From an uncultured Eggerthellaceae bacterium (GTDB lineage: Bacteria; Actinomycetota; Coriobacteriia; Coriobacteriales; Eggerthellaceae): DNA of 57,009 nt. Under the pieces are notes generated by a model, which searched no databases, was not told the origin of the DNA, and saw only the letters and a program-made list of their open reading frames with translations. The number at the start of each line of letters is the position of its first letter. Position 1 is the stretch's first letter. Made by a program: the position numbers and the translations under genes. The stretch spans positions 1 through 57,009 of the forward strand of contig CAJUQK010000014.1 in NCBI GenBank assembly GCA_910588205.1, read 5' to 3'. This document shows, piece by piece, positions 14,852 through 24,650 of this stretch.

Positions 14852-16935
14852 GCGCTCAGACCCTGACATTCGAGATAGGCACCGAAGAGATCCCCGCCTT
14901 CGATCTGAAGAGCGCCACTGAGAAGCTCCCCCAGATCTTGGAACAGGCGCTGGACGGGCGCAATGTGGGCTACGGTGAGATATCCGTCTATTCCACACCG
15001 CGGCGCATGGCTGTGGTCATCGAAGGAGTATCCGAGCAGACCGAGGCGGTGGACGAGGTCTTCAAGGGACCCTCTGTCAAGATCGCCTTCGATGAGGAGG
15101 GCAATGCAACCAAGGCTGCCTCTGGTTTCGCCCGGGGTAAGGGCGTGGATGTCTCTGAGCTGGAGGTACGGGAAGAAGGGGGCGTGGAATACGTCTTCGC
15201 CAGTCGGCATATCCCGGCTCAAGAGGTGACCGCCTTCCTGCCCGAGGTGCTCTTGGGGGTCCTGGAATCCATCCCCTGGCCCAAATCCATGCGCTGGGCC
15301 AGCTATTCCGAGCTCTTCTCCCGGCCCGTCCGTTGGATCGTGGCTCTCTTTGGGACAGAGGTCATCCCGCTCACCTTCGCGGGCGCTGTATCGGGTCGCC
15401 ATACGGAAGGGCACCGGGTGCTGTCCCCGGAAGGGACTGACATCCCCACGGCTGATGACTACGAGTCGGTGGTCCGCAGCCTGCGCATCATCCCCACCCA
15501 GGCTGAACGCAAAGCCTTGATCGAAGAGGCCGTCGTGCGTATGGAGCAAGAGCTCGGTGAGGGCTTCAAGGCCGTACTCCCCGAGAAGACGCTCACCGAG
15601 GTCATCAACCTCTCTGAGTCTCCGACCCCTATGCTGGCCCAGTTCGATGAGGGCTTCTTGGCCGTACCGGAAGAGATCATCGTTGACGCCATGCTGATGC
15701 ACCAGCGCTACTTCCCGCTCTACAAGGACGGTAAGCTGACGAATCGGTTCATCATCGTCTCCAATGGCGATCCTGCGTTCGCGGACAACATCATCGATGG
15801 CAATCAGCGGGTGGTGGCTGCACGGCTCTACGATGCGAAGTTCTTCTATGAGGAGGACCTGAAGAAGCCCCTCGAAGACTACGTCGAGCGGCTCGATGAA
15901 GTGGTGTTCCAGGAGCAGTTGGGTACCATGCGCGCCAAGACGGCCCGTGTGGGGCGCTTGGCCGAGCGCCTTTGCCTGGATGCTGCCTTCGACGCGGCCC
16001 TTGCTCAGAAAGTGGCCCGGGCTGCGCTCCTGGCTAAGGCCGACTTGGTGACCAATGCTGTGATCGAATTCACCAGCGTCCAGGGCATCATGGGTTCCTA
16101 CTATGCTCAGGCTCAAGGCGAAGACGCTGAGGTGGCACTGGCTTTGGCCGATCATTACAAGCCGCGCTTCGCTGGGGATGAGCTGCCTAGTGGCGTGGTG
16201 GGCAAGATGGTGGCCATGGCAGACAAGATAGACACCATCTGCGGCCTGTTCGCCGTGGGTCAGCTCCCCACGGGCTCCTCTGACCCCTTCGCTTTGCGCC
16301 GAGCCGCTCTGGGCGTCATCTCCATCCTGGAGAGTGGCCTTGGGGTGGGTCTGACGGTGGCCGTTCGGGATGCTCTACGCATCTACCAAGAAGATGGTCT
16401 TGACCTTGATGTTGCCCAGACGGAACGAGCCGTGCTCGATTTCTTCATCACGCGTACGAAGGTCATGCTCAAGGATGGCGGCAGCACCCCTGATGCCATC
16501 GAGGCCGTGCTGGCTTGCGGCGTCACCGAACCGGTGACCATCATCGCGCGCACTCAGGCCTTGGATGTGGCCCGTAAGGAGGCTCCGGCTGACTTCGAGG
16601 ACCTCTCCACCGCGTTCGCCCGCGCGAACAACCTCCGTGACCCAGAGGCGGGGTGCCTCTACGATGTATCCATCTTCAATGCCTCTGAATCAGCATTGGC
16701 CCAAGCCATCGAGGCGGTGCGCACGCAGGTGGCAGAGGCTTTGGAGGGGGATGACTACCCGGCCGCCCTGGCCCGTCTGGCCTCCCTGCGCAAGCCCATT
16801 GATGAGTTCTTCGAGCAGACCATGGTCATGGCCGAGGATCCAGAAGTGCGCCTGAATCGCTTGCGGTTGCTGAATGCCTTCGTTGAGGTGTTCGCGAATG
16901 TGGCCGACTTCGGGAAGCTCGTCTTAGCGAAATAG
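14848..16935 (+). CDS. glyS: glycyl-tRNA synthetase beta subunit
   Basis: The beta chain binds tRNA-Gly and is needed for activity with GlyQ. The 695-residue protein has family length, starts TLTFEIGTEEIPAFDL, and contains the conserved HRVLSP segment, VDAMLMHQRYFPLY and the C-terminal anticodon-binding helices. It overlaps glyQ by four bases. It is followed 23 bases later by the PPDK regulator, and their grouping recurs in other Gram-positive genomes. Confidence 0.97.
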   Translation: MSAQTLTFEIGTEEIPAFDLKSATEKLPQILEQALDGRNVGYGEISVYSTPRRMAVVIEGVSEQTEAVDEVFKGPSVKIAFDEEGNATKAASGFARGKGVDVSELEVREEGGVEYVFASRHIPAQEVTAFLPEVLLGVLESIPWPKSMRWASYSELFSRPVRWIVALFGTEVIPLTFAGAVSGRHTEGHRVLSPEGTDIPTADDYESVVRSLRIIPTQAERKALIEEAVVRMEQELGEGFKAVLPEKTLTEVINLSESPTPMLAQFDEGFLAVPEEIIVDAMLMHQRYFPLYKDGKLTNRFIIVSNGDPAFADNIIDGNQRVVAARLYDAKFFYEEDLKKPLEDYVERLDEVVFQEQLGTMRAKTARVGRLAERLCLDAAFDAALAQKVARAALLAKADLVTNAVIEFTSVQGIMGSYYAQAQGEDAEVALALADHYKPRFAGDELPSGVVGKMVAMADKIDTICGLFAVGQLPTGSSDPFALRRAALGVISILESGLGVGLTVAVRDALRIYQEDGLDLDVAQTERAVLDFFITRTKVMLKDGGSTPDAIEAVLACGVTEPVTIIARTQALDVARKEAPADFEDLSTAFARANNLRDPEAGCLYDVSIFNASESALAQAIEAVRTQVAEALEGDDYPAALARLASLRKPIDEFFEQTMVMAEDPEVRLNRLRLLNAFVEVFANVADFGKLVLAK

Positions 16936-16958
16936 CAAGGGTGGAGGAATACCCTGTC

Positions 16959-17858
16959 ATGGCGAGCCGAGGACCGTTGCAGCCCGATTTCCCCTTCATC
17001 CACGAGGATGTGAGGGGAAATGCCCTATTCCCCACCGTGCATGTGGTCTCTGACTCGGTGGGGGAGACTGCCCGTACTATGGCCCAGGCTGCGGCTGCTC
17101 AATTCGGAGTGACGAATCCCAAGATAGAGATCCTGGGCAAGGTGAAATCCTTCGAGCAGGTACAGGACTATCTGGACCACCATGCTGCCTACCACGTAGA
17201 GCACTTGGGCGATGATCGGCTGCTCGTCTTCTACACGTTGGTGGCACCGGATCTGAGGGATGCGGTCTCAGCCTATATCGCTGAACATGAGAACATCTAT
17301 GGCGTTGATCTCTTGACCTCGGCCATCACGGCAATGGCGGATATCAGCGGACTCTCGCCCAAGGACACTCCGGGGATGCTTCGAGTGGCTGATATCAACT
17401 ACTTCAACCGCGTGGCGGCATTGGAGTTCACCATCGAACATGATGATGGTCGGAATCCCCAAGACCTTACCAAGGCCGACATCGTGGTCATCGGGGTCTC
17501 TCGCACCTCCAAGACGCCGGTGTGCATCTACCTGGCCCAGCATGGCTTCCATGTAGCCAATGTCCCCCTCGATGTGATGACTACGCCCCCACAGGAGCTC
17601 TTCGAGGTGGAGCCGTCGCGCCTGTTCGGGCTGATGTCCACTCCTGATGTGCTCTCGGGTATCCGTTCCCGGCGCATCGGCAATGCTGCTCTGGTGGCAG
17701 GCTCCTATGCAGATCCAGAATGCATCTACGAGGACCTGGAAAGCGCTCGGGCGCTCATGCGCCAGCTGGGTTGCTATGTCATCAGGACCGATGGCAAGGC
17801 AGTGGAAGAGACGGCCCAAGAGATCATGGACCTGTATACGAGATCCCATCCTGCTTGA
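16959..17858 (+). CDS. pyruvate, phosphate dikinase regulatory protein (PPPase/kinase, DUF299)
   Basis: This bifunctional enzyme inactivates PPDK by ADP-dependent phosphorylation of a threonine near the catalytic histidine and reverses it by phosphorolysis. The protein starts MASRGPL, shows VHVVSDSVGETA near residue 25 and the P-loop GVSRTSKTP at 179-187, followed by PLDVMTTPPQELF, all typical of the family. I prefer ATG 16959 over the GTG at 16941 because GGAGG at 16943-16947 is the likely ribosome binding site and would lie inside the longer frame. Its target PPDK is encoded two genes downstream, with a membrane protein gene in between. Confidence 0.92.
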   Translation: MASRGPLQPDFPFIHEDVRGNALFPTVHVVSDSVGETARTMAQAAAAQFGVTNPKIEILGKVKSFEQVQDYLDHHAAYHVEHLGDDRLLVFYTLVAPDLRDAVSAYIAEHENIYGVDLLTSAITAMADISGLSPKDTPGMLRVADINYFNRVAALEFTIEHDDGRNPQDLTKADIVVIGVSRTSKTPVCIYLAQHGFHVANVPLDVMTTPPQELFEVEPSRLFGLMSTPDVLSGIRSRRIGNAALVAGSYADPECIYEDLESARALMRQLGCYVIRTDGKAVEETAQEIMDLYTRSHPA

Positions 17859-17956
17859 GAGGAAAGAAGCCGGTGGACGAGATGATCAAAGACGCTTCGC
17901 TGCCCCAGGCAGCTTCCAACCAATGGGCGGGTTCAGAGGCAGAGGGGGTGTCGGTA

Positions 17957-19504
17957 ATGCGACCGAAGCGTGACCTCTGTCCTCTTCTGATGGCGCTCGT
18001 TGCCTGTGCCGTTCTCCTGTACACCGCTGGGTGTATCTTCGCAGGATCCTACGACAACGATGTCTGGTTCATCTTGGCTACGGGGGAGTACATCCTCGCT
18101 CATGGCATCCCCTACACGAACCCGTTCTCCATCCAACCCGATCTTGGCTTCGTGGCTCAACAGTGGCTCTATTGCGCGATCGTGTATCTCATCTACAAGC
18201 CCTTCGGATTCGTGGGACTGGCTATCTTCGTCTCGGCCCTCTACCTGGCTTTCGGTGCTTCCCTGTTCTGGGTCGGGCGCTATCTGCGTCAGGGCCGGTC
18301 CAATGATCTTTTGCTTCTGGTATTCGTCTTCGTCTGCTTGGTGGGCGTTACCTCCTATGCTTCCATTCGCCCTCATCTGCTCTCCATGATCGCCTTCGTC
18401 TGGGTGGTCTACCTCTGTGAGAGCTATCGCAGGACCGGGAAGCTATCCCGACTCATCGGTCTGCCTTTGATCGTGGTGCTGCATGTGAACATCCATGCAG
18501 CCATGGCCCCCTATGATCTGTTCATCATGGGTTGCTATGCGCTGCCGGATCTTCTGGCTCCCTTCCACCGGAAGGGCAAGCTGTTGGGGATCGGCTTCGA
18601 ACAGGCTTCCTATGCCCGCATCCCCCTCTGGGTGGTCATTGCTATCTCTGCAGGGACCTTGTTCGTCAATCCCTATACGGTGAAGGGGGCGCTCTACCTC
18701 TTCCTCTCCTTCGGGTCTGCAGGGTATAAGGACAACATCAAGGAGATGGGTGCACTCCGTCCGGCTGGAAGCTATATCACCATGATCGTGACCCTCTGGA
18801 TGCTGGCTGCCTGTTTCGTGGCTGGACGGCTGTCCCTCAAACGGATGAACCTGCCGCTCATGCTCTTGGCTGCGGCCTCTATCGTCGCTGCTCTGCTCTA
18901 TGTTCGCAATCAGTGGTTGGCACCGCTGTTCTGCTTCCTCTTCGTAGCCTGGGGCACAGCCCAGACGCGCTCAGCTGCTGCTCTTCGGGAGGAAGCCGGG
19001 CGGAAGGGGAGAACCCTTGGTCTCGCCATCTTGGCAGCAGGGGTGGTGGCATCCATAGTGGTGACGTTCTTCCAGGTGCCAGCATTGGAAGAGCTGCCTG
19101 AGAACAACGGACGCACTCCCGTCAATACGGCTGATTATCTGGATAGGATCGGGGCCGACAAGCGCACCACCCAGGTGTTGACCTTCTTCAATGCGGGGGG
19201 GTATCTAGAATACCGCGGATATAAGGTGAACATCGATCCGCGCCCCGAGCTCTGGAGCCCTGCCATAACCGGGCAGACCATCGACTACTACAAAGAATAT
19301 GTTGACATGTCCACCGGTGATATCTCCTTCAGCGCCTACAGCCAGCGTTTCGATTTTGATGTGCTGATCTTCCCCACAGAATCAGGGGCCGGATCCTATT
19401 ACAAGGACAATGAGGATTACATAGCCATCCCAAGCGGGGAGGGGTATCGGGCCTATGCGAAGAAGAGCTGGCTCTCGATGTATGACCCGAACGCTGCCAC
19501 TTAA
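17957..19504 (+). CDS. polytopic membrane protein resembling GT-C-type glycosyltransferases
   Basis: About 515 residues with roughly ten hydrophobic spans and a soluble C-terminal domain (about the last 130 residues). Near the N-terminus it has NDVWFILATGEYILAHGIP, then TNPFS and QQWLY, the D-x-W-x-L-x-tG...dpFS...eWL pattern common in polytopic proteins related to lipid-linked-sugar glycosyltransferases. The acidic pair after span 1 would be the catalytic site in such enzymes. The ATG at 17957 is preceded by GAGGGGG at good distance; a GTG at 17873 with GAGAGGAAAGAA upstream would add 28 residues. The substrate is unknown. It separates the PPDK regulator from ppdK. Confidence 0.7.
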   Translation: MRPKRDLCPLLMALVACAVLLYTAGCIFAGSYDNDVWFILATGEYILAHGIPYTNPFSIQPDLGFVAQQWLYCAIVYLIYKPFGFVGLAIFVSALYLAFGASLFWVGRYLRQGRSNDLLLLVFVFVCLVGVTSYASIRPHLLSMIAFVWVVYLCESYRRTGKLSRLIGLPLIVVLHVNIHAAMAPYDLFIMGCYALPDLLAPFHRKGKLLGIGFEQASYARIPLWVVIAISAGTLFVNPYTVKGALYLFLSFGSAGYKDNIKEMGALRPAGSYITMIVTLWMLAACFVAGRLSLKRMNLPLMLLAAASIVAALLYVRNQWLAPLFCFLFVAWGTAQTRSAAALREEAGRKGRTLGLAILAAGVVASIVVTFFQVPALEELPENNGRTPVNTADYLDRIGADKRTTQVLTFFNAGGYLEYRGYKVNIDPRPELWSPAITGQTIDYYKEYVDMSTGDISFSAYSQRFDFDVLIFPTESGAGSYYKDNEDYIAIPSGEGYRAYAKKSWLSMYDPNAAT

Positions 19505-19650
19505 GAAATAAAGGAGCCAAGAGCACCTTTCGCCCCCCTTCTGATTGTTATCATAACGTCGCCTTTGAAGAGCAAGGGCTCCCATTTGCTTGGCATCACC
19601 CATGAGCAAGGGGGATCATGTCTGGTCGATGGTCGTTGAAGGAGTGCATC

Positions 19651-22371
19651 GTGACCGATCAAGTTAAGCGCGTCTACGCATTCGGCAAGGACGCAGAGGG
19701 TAAGAATGTCACCGAAGGCAACACCGACATGAAAGCCATCCTGGGCGGCAAGGGCGCCAATTTGGCCGAGATGGCCAATATCGGGCTACCGGTGCCTCCG
19801 GGATTCACCATCACGTGCCAGACTTGCATGGAATACGCCAACGCCGGGAATGTATGGCCAGAGGGTGCTCTGGATACCATCGCTGAGTACCGGGCTGACC
19901 TGGAAGAACGCATGGGCAAGCGCATCGGCGATGCGCAAGATCCGCTCTTGGTCTCTGTTCGCTCAGGTGCTCCCATGTCCATGCCGGGCATGATGGATAC
20001 GGTGCTGAATCTGGGACTGAACGATCAGTCCATCAACGGGCTCATCGCCCAAACGGACAATCCTCGCTTCGCCTGGGACTCCTATCGCCGCTTCATCCAG
20101 ATGTTCTCCAACGTGGTCATGGGTCTGGATGGGGACCTGTTCGAGAATGCCATCACTGCCATCAAGAACGAGCGGGGCGTGAAGTCTGATACTGATCTCA
20201 CGGCCGAGGACCTCCAAGAGCTGGTGGCTGTCTTCAAGCGGATCTTCTCCGAGAACGTCTCTGCTGCTGATTACCCGGCCCTCGTGGTAGATGGCAAGGT
20301 AGCCTTCCCGCAAGACCCCATGATGCAGCTGCAATTGGCCATCGAAGCGGTGTTCGGCAGCTGGAACAATCCCCGCGCGGTCCTCTATCGCAAGAAGAAC
20401 AAGATCGCTGATGACCTGGGCACCGCCGTCAACGTGCAATCCATGGTCTTCGGCAACAAGGGCAACACCTCGGCTACCGGTGTAGCCTTCACCCGCAATC
20501 CCGCCAACGGCGAGAAGGAATTCTACGGGGATTACCTGGTCAATGCCCAGGGCGAAGACGTGGTGGCGGGCATCCGCAACACGAGCCCCATCGCTGAGCT
20601 CAAAGAGGTGCAGGGCCTGGAAGAGGCGGGCCAGCAGCTGGAGGATATCTTCGTCGTACTGGAGAACCACTTCCGTGACATGTGCGACATCGAATTCACC
20701 ATCGAACAGGGCAAGCTCTGGATGCTCCAGACCCGTGCGGGCAAGCGTACCGCCCAGGCTGCGTTGCATATCGCCATCCAGATGGTGAACGAGGGTCTCA
20801 TCACCAAGAAGGAAGCCGTCATGCGCGTCGAGCCGGATCAGCTGGACCAGCTGCTGCATCCCCAGTTCGACAAGGACGCCAGCTATGATGTGCTGGCGCG
20901 TGGCCTGAATGCCAGCCCAGGTGCTGCGGTGGGTGAAGCCGTCTTCTCCGCCGCTGATGCCGTGGCTGCTGCCGAAGAGGGTCGCAAGTGCGTGTTGGTC
21001 CGCTGGGAGACGACCCCGGATGACCTGGCAGGCATGATCGCAGCCGAGGGTATCCTCACCTCCCATGGCGGCAAGACCTCCCATGCGGCTGTCATCGCTC
21101 GCGGCATGGGCGCTCCTTGCGTCTGCGGCGTTGAGGCCCTGCGCATCGATGCCGAGAAGAAGGAGGCCGCCGTCAATGGTACGGATGTGGTCATCCATGA
21201 AGGGGATATGATCTCCATCGACGGTACTACGGGCGTTCTGGTGCTGGGAGCAGTGGATCTGGTGAAGCCGGAACTCACCGGGGATCTGGACACCATCCTG
21301 GAGTGGGCTGATGAGTACCGTCGGCTTGGTGTGCGCGCCAACGCAGACAACCCGGAAGACGCCCACCTCTCCCGTGAGTTCGGCGCAGGTGGTATCGGCC
21401 TTTGTCGGACCGAGCATATGTTCCTGGGCGATCGCAAGCAGATCATCCAGTCCTTCATCCTGAACGACGACGAGCTCAATCGCGAGAAGGCCACCGCTGC
21501 TCTCTATGAGGCCCAGTCCGGTGACTTCTATGAGATGTTCAAGGCCATGGACGGCCTGCCCGTCATCGTGCGCCTGCTAGATCCGCCCCTCCATGAGTTC
21601 CTCGACAGCCCTCGTTCGCTAGAAGTGGCTATCGCTCGTATGGAGGAGACCGGTGCACCGGCTGCTGATATCGCTGAGAAGCGCGCCATGTTGGAGAAGA
21701 TAGACGCTTTCGCTGAGCAGAACCCCATGTTGGGTCTGCGCGGCGTGCGTCTGGGCATCGTCTACCCGGTGCTGCCCAAGATGCAGATCCGTGCCATCGC
21801 CACGGCCTGTGCGAAGCTCTTGAAAGAGGGCCACAACCCGGCCCCTGAGATCATGATCCCGTTGGTCTCAACAGTGAACGAGCTCGCGAAGCTCCGCGCC
21901 ATCGCTGAGGGTGTCATTGCAGAGGTGGCCGAAGCGGAGGGCGTGGGCCTGGACATCCCCATCGGCACCATGATCGAGCTTCCGCGCGCTGCGCTCACCG
22001 CTGATGAGATCGCTCAGGAAGCGGACTTCTTCTCCTTCGGTACCAATGACCTCACGCAGACCACCTTCGGTTTCAGCCGTGATGACGTGGAGGGGGAATT
22101 CGTCCCGCAGTACCTTCAGGAGCGCCTGCTCACTCATAACCCCTTCGCCACCGTTGACGAAGGCGGTGTGGCCAAGCTGGTGAAGATGGGCGTTGAGCTG
22201 GGGCATGAGGGCAACCCGGATATCGTCTGCGGCGTGTGCGGCGAGCATGGAGGGGACCCGGAATCCATCCACATCTTCGACCGCATCGGCGTTGACTACG
22301 TCTCCTGCTCTCCGTACCGAGTGCCTGTAGCCCGCTTGGCTGCAGCTCAGGCTCAGATCGAGCAGGCCTGA
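19651..22371 (+). CDS. ppdK: pyruvate, phosphate dikinase
   Basis: PPDK interconverts pyruvate + ATP + Pi and phosphoenolpyruvate + AMP + PPi. The 907-residue protein has the N-terminal nucleotide-binding part (ILGGKGANLAEM, VSVRSGAPMSMPGMMDT), the swivelling His domain GGKTSHAAVIARGMG with catalytic His478 and regulatory Thr476, and the C-terminal PEP domain ending CGVCGEHGGDPES with the catalytic Cys. The start GTG 19651 is chosen over the in-frame ATG at 19618 because GAAGGAG at 19638-19644 is the likely ribosome binding site and the family begins about here. The regulator that modifies Thr476 is encoded at 16959. Confidence 0.96.
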   Translation: MTDQVKRVYAFGKDAEGKNVTEGNTDMKAILGGKGANLAEMANIGLPVPPGFTITCQTCMEYANAGNVWPEGALDTIAEYRADLEERMGKRIGDAQDPLLVSVRSGAPMSMPGMMDTVLNLGLNDQSINGLIAQTDNPRFAWDSYRRFIQMFSNVVMGLDGDLFENAITAIKNERGVKSDTDLTAEDLQELVAVFKRIFSENVSAADYPALVVDGKVAFPQDPMMQLQLAIEAVFGSWNNPRAVLYRKKNKIADDLGTAVNVQSMVFGNKGNTSATGVAFTRNPANGEKEFYGDYLVNAQGEDVVAGIRNTSPIAELKEVQGLEEAGQQLEDIFVVLENHFRDMCDIEFTIEQGKLWMLQTRAGKRTAQAALHIAIQMVNEGLITKKEAVMRVEPDQLDQLLHPQFDKDASYDVLARGLNASPGAAVGEAVFSAADAVAAAEEGRKCVLVRWETTPDDLAGMIAAEGILTSHGGKTSHAAVIARGMGAPCVCGVEALRIDAEKKEAAVNGTDVVIHEGDMISIDGTTGVLVLGAVDLVKPELTGDLDTILEWADEYRRLGVRANADNPEDAHLSREFGAGGIGLCRTEHMFLGDRKQIIQSFILNDDELNREKATAALYEAQSGDFYEMFKAMDGLPVIVRLLDPPLHEFLDSPRSLEVAIARMEETGAPAADIAEKRAMLEKIDAFAEQNPMLGLRGVRLGIVYPVLPKMQIRAIATACAKLLKEGHNPAPEIMIPLVSTVNELAKLRAIAEGVIAEVAEAEGVGLDIPIGTMIELPRAALTADEIAQEADFFSFGTNDLTQTTFGFSRDDVEGEFVPQYLQERLLTHNPFATVDEGGVAKLVKMGVELGHEGNPDIVCGVCGEHGGDPESIHIFDRIGVDYVSCSPYRVPVARLAAAQAQIEQA

Positions 22372-22376
22372 GACCT

Positions 22377-23510
22377 TTGACCTTCGACCTTGCCAAGCTC
22401 CCCCGTGCGGTGTCCCTGACCCGCGGGGGAGGCTCAGGAGATGCTGACCTACCTGCAGCTGCCGCTTCTACGGCGGCTGCTTTCGTTGTGTCCGAGAACG
22501 TTCCTGAAGGCACGCCGCTCCTGTGCATCCTGGATCAGGTGCGCCTCCCGCTTGAAGAGGCCTATCTCTGCACCGACAGCTGGGAAGAGGTCATCAATTG
22601 GATCAAGGCGCTCAAGGTGCGGGGAGCTCCTGCCATCGGGGTGGCTGGAGCTGCTGCTGTGGCGTTGGCCGCCTGGACTGCTGCCCAGGATGCACCCGAG
22701 CGGTTCTCTTGCAGGCTAGAGCAGGCGGCCCAGACCATCGCTCGTGCCCGGCCTACCGCAGTCAACCTCCACTGGGCCACTCGGCGCTTGATGGCAGTGG
22801 CCGCGGCTGCTCAGGAAAAGGGAAGGCCTCCCCACGCGGTGGCGGAGGCGCTTATCCGTGAAGCACGAGCGGTTGCTCTTGAAGACGAGGCTGCCAATCG
22901 GGAGTTGGGCAGGCTGGGGGCTGAGCTCTTGGAGCCGAACGCTTCGGTGCTCACCCATTGCAATGCCGGGAGCCTGGCTACCGCTTTCTACGGTACGGCC
23001 CTTGGGGTCATCTATGCCGCGGCGCAGGCGGGTAAGATCGAGAGGGTCTTCGCCGATGAGACGAGGCCGGTTTGTCAGGGGTCGCGCTTGACCGCCTGGG
23101 AGCTTTCTCGGGCAGGAGTGCCGGTCACCCTCATCTGTGACGATATGGCCGCATCGGTCATGGCTCAAGGGCGGGTGGATGCCGTCATCGTAGGAGCTGA
23201 TCGCATTGCAGCCAATGGGGATGTGGCCAATAAGATCGGGACGTTAGGGGTCGCCATCCTGGCTGATCATTTCGACATTCCCTTCTATGTGGCTGCCCCC
23301 ACCTCCACCTTCGACGGTCATACCCTCACGGGAGCTGACATCGTCATAGAGCAGCGCTCCGCAGATGAGGTCCTCTCACCGCCCCTGGAGGGGGTCGAGG
23401 TCTTGAACCCCGCTTTCGATGTGACTCCGGCGGCCTTGGTGAGCGCTATCATCACCGAACGGGGTGTCTTCTCACCTTCGGATATCTCTCGCGAGCTGCT
23501 GCCTCGGTGA
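22377..23510 (+). CDS. mtnA: S-methyl-5-thioribose-1-phosphate isomerase
   Basis: MtnA converts methylthioribose-1-phosphate to the ribulose form in methionine salvage. The protein belongs to the eIF2B-like fold: KVRGAPAIGVAGAAAVAL, THCNAGSLATAFYG with catalytic Cys, ADETRPVCQGSRLTAWEL, and GADRIAANGDVANKIGT with catalytic Asp, then APTSTFD. The 377-residue frame starts at TTG 22377, five bases after ppdK; the N-terminal ~35 residues are low in complexity, so a later start is possible. No other methionine-salvage gene is near, so some related role on another sugar phosphate cannot be excluded. Confidence 0.9.
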   Translation: MTFDLAKLPRAVSLTRGGGSGDADLPAAAASTAAAFVVSENVPEGTPLLCILDQVRLPLEEAYLCTDSWEEVINWIKALKVRGAPAIGVAGAAAVALAAWTAAQDAPERFSCRLEQAAQTIARARPTAVNLHWATRRLMAVAAAAQEKGRPPHAVAEALIREARAVALEDEAANRELGRLGAELLEPNASVLTHCNAGSLATAFYGTALGVIYAAAQAGKIERVFADETRPVCQGSRLTAWELSRAGVPVTLICDDMAASVMAQGRVDAVIVGADRIAANGDVANKIGTLGVAILADHFDIPFYVAAPTSTFDGHTLTGADIVIEQRSADEVLSPPLEGVEVLNPAFDVTPAALVSAIITERGVFSPSDISRELLPR

Positions 23511-23514
23511 TCCC

Positions 23515-24207
23515 ATGTTGTCCCGCACCGTTTTAAGAGATGCCTTCCATGCCGCTGTACCCATCATGTTGGGCTATGTGGCCATCGGCATTCCCTGCGG
23601 CATCCTCTGCGATTCCATTGGGTTGAATGCGATCCAGGTGCTGATCCTGTCAGCTTTCTTCTATTCAGGGGCAGGTCAGTTCATGATCCCCAATATGTTC
23701 CTGACCGGGGCGCCCACCGCTTCCATCATCGCCAGCGTATCTTTGGTGAACACGCGGCAGATGCTCTATTCTGCCTCGCTTGCCCCGGAATGCGAAGGGG
23801 CGCGTAAGCGCCTGGCCTTCCTCTTCGCCGCCACCGTCACCGATGAGAGCTACGGGGTCTCCATCGCCCGATTCAAAGAGGGTGGATGGTCGGTGGATCG
23901 GGCGCTCTGGGTCAACCTTTTCTCCCAGACCTCCTGGGCCCTCTCCAATGTCGTCGGCGTGCTGGTGGGTTCCCTGATAGATATCCCTCTGCAGATAGCC
24001 TCCTTCGCCATGACCTCCATCTTCATCTGCTTGCTCTTCACCCAAAGGCTCACCTCTCCCAATATCATCGCTGCCGTCTTCGCCATCATCGGAGTGTATG
24101 CTTGCAAAGCGCTCGGGCTCTCGGGGGCTGCGATCATCCTCGGAGCGGTGCTCGGCGTGGTTTGCGCCATGGCCTTCACCTTGATCCGTCAGAAGGTGCG
24201 CCCATGA
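23515..24207 (+). CDS. azlC: branched-chain amino acid exporter, large subunit AzlC
   Basis: With AzlD, AzlC forms an exporter for branched-chain amino acids (family 2.A.78). The 230-residue protein has about eight hydrophobic spans and the family pattern GYVAIGIPCGIL, FFYSGAGQFM and SLVNTRQMLYSASL. The ATG at 23515 is four bases after the mtnA stop; a longer frame into mtnA exists but is not needed. The last four bases overlap azlD (ATGA). Confidence 0.93.
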   Translation: MLSRTVLRDAFHAAVPIMLGYVAIGIPCGILCDSIGLNAIQVLILSAFFYSGAGQFMIPNMFLTGAPTASIIASVSLVNTRQMLYSASLAPECEGARKRLAFLFAATVTDESYGVSIARFKEGGWSVDRALWVNLFSQTSWALSNVVGVLVGSLIDIPLQIASFAMTSIFICLLFTQRLTSPNIIAAVFAIIGVYACKALGLSGAAIILGAVLGVVCAMAFTLIRQKVRP

Positions 24208-24527
24208 GCTGGGAGGAGTTCTGGATCATCTTCGGTTGTTGCGCGGTGACCATGCTCATCTGTCGAGTGGCTCCCCTGTTCCTGCTGAAGGGGAGGGAGC
24301 TACCCTCTACCGTCACGCTGGCACTGAACCTCATCCCTCCTGCCGCTTTCGCGGCTCTGGTGGCCAACGATGTGCTGAACCCAGGCATGTTCGCCCAGGG
24401 TTTCTGGCCCGCCGGGGCCATCATCATCGCCTCGCTCGTGGTGGTGGCTGTGGCTCTCAAGACGAAGTCGCTGCTCCTCTGCGCCGTGTCTGGCGTGGTA
24501 GCCTACGGGCTGCTCCTGTTGGTCTAA
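24204..24527 (+). CDS. azlD: branched-chain amino acid exporter, small subunit AzlD
   Basis: This is a 107-residue, four-span membrane protein. It has the AzlD pattern WIIFGCCAVTMLICRVAPLF followed by LNLIPPAAFAAL, with the conserved Arg in the first span and the PPAA turn. Its ATG overlaps the azlC stop, as is usual for this pair. After it comes a 123-base gap with the rplS promoter. Confidence 0.93.
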   Translation: MSWEEFWIIFGCCAVTMLICRVAPLFLLKGRELPSTVTLALNLIPPAAFAALVANDVLNPGMFAQGFWPAGAIIIASLVVVAVALKTKSLLLCAVSGVVAYGLLLLV

Positions 24528-24558
24528 AGAGCGCTCCTGCCATTCGCAAAGGTTCTCC

Positions 24559-24587
24559 TTGTCCTGGAGAGATACTAGAGGTATACT
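24559..24587 (+). promoter_or_regulatory. rplS promoter
   Basis: TTGTCC (24559-24564), 17 bases, TATACT (24582-24587) is a strong-looking promoter giving a leader of about 55 bases. Inverted TTCGCAA (24543-24549) and TTGCGAA (24587-24593) flank it and could bind a regulator. Confidence 0.65.
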
Positions 24588-24650
24588 TGCGAATCGTGTC
24601 TTTACACAGCTATGGATTGAAAGCATGATCGAAGATAAGCGGGGATAAGA

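Noticed and set aside
19505..19650. ATG at 19618 as the ppdK start
   Set aside because: The clear ribosome binding site GAAGGAG lies after it, at 19638-19644, and the conserved protein begins just after GTG 19651.
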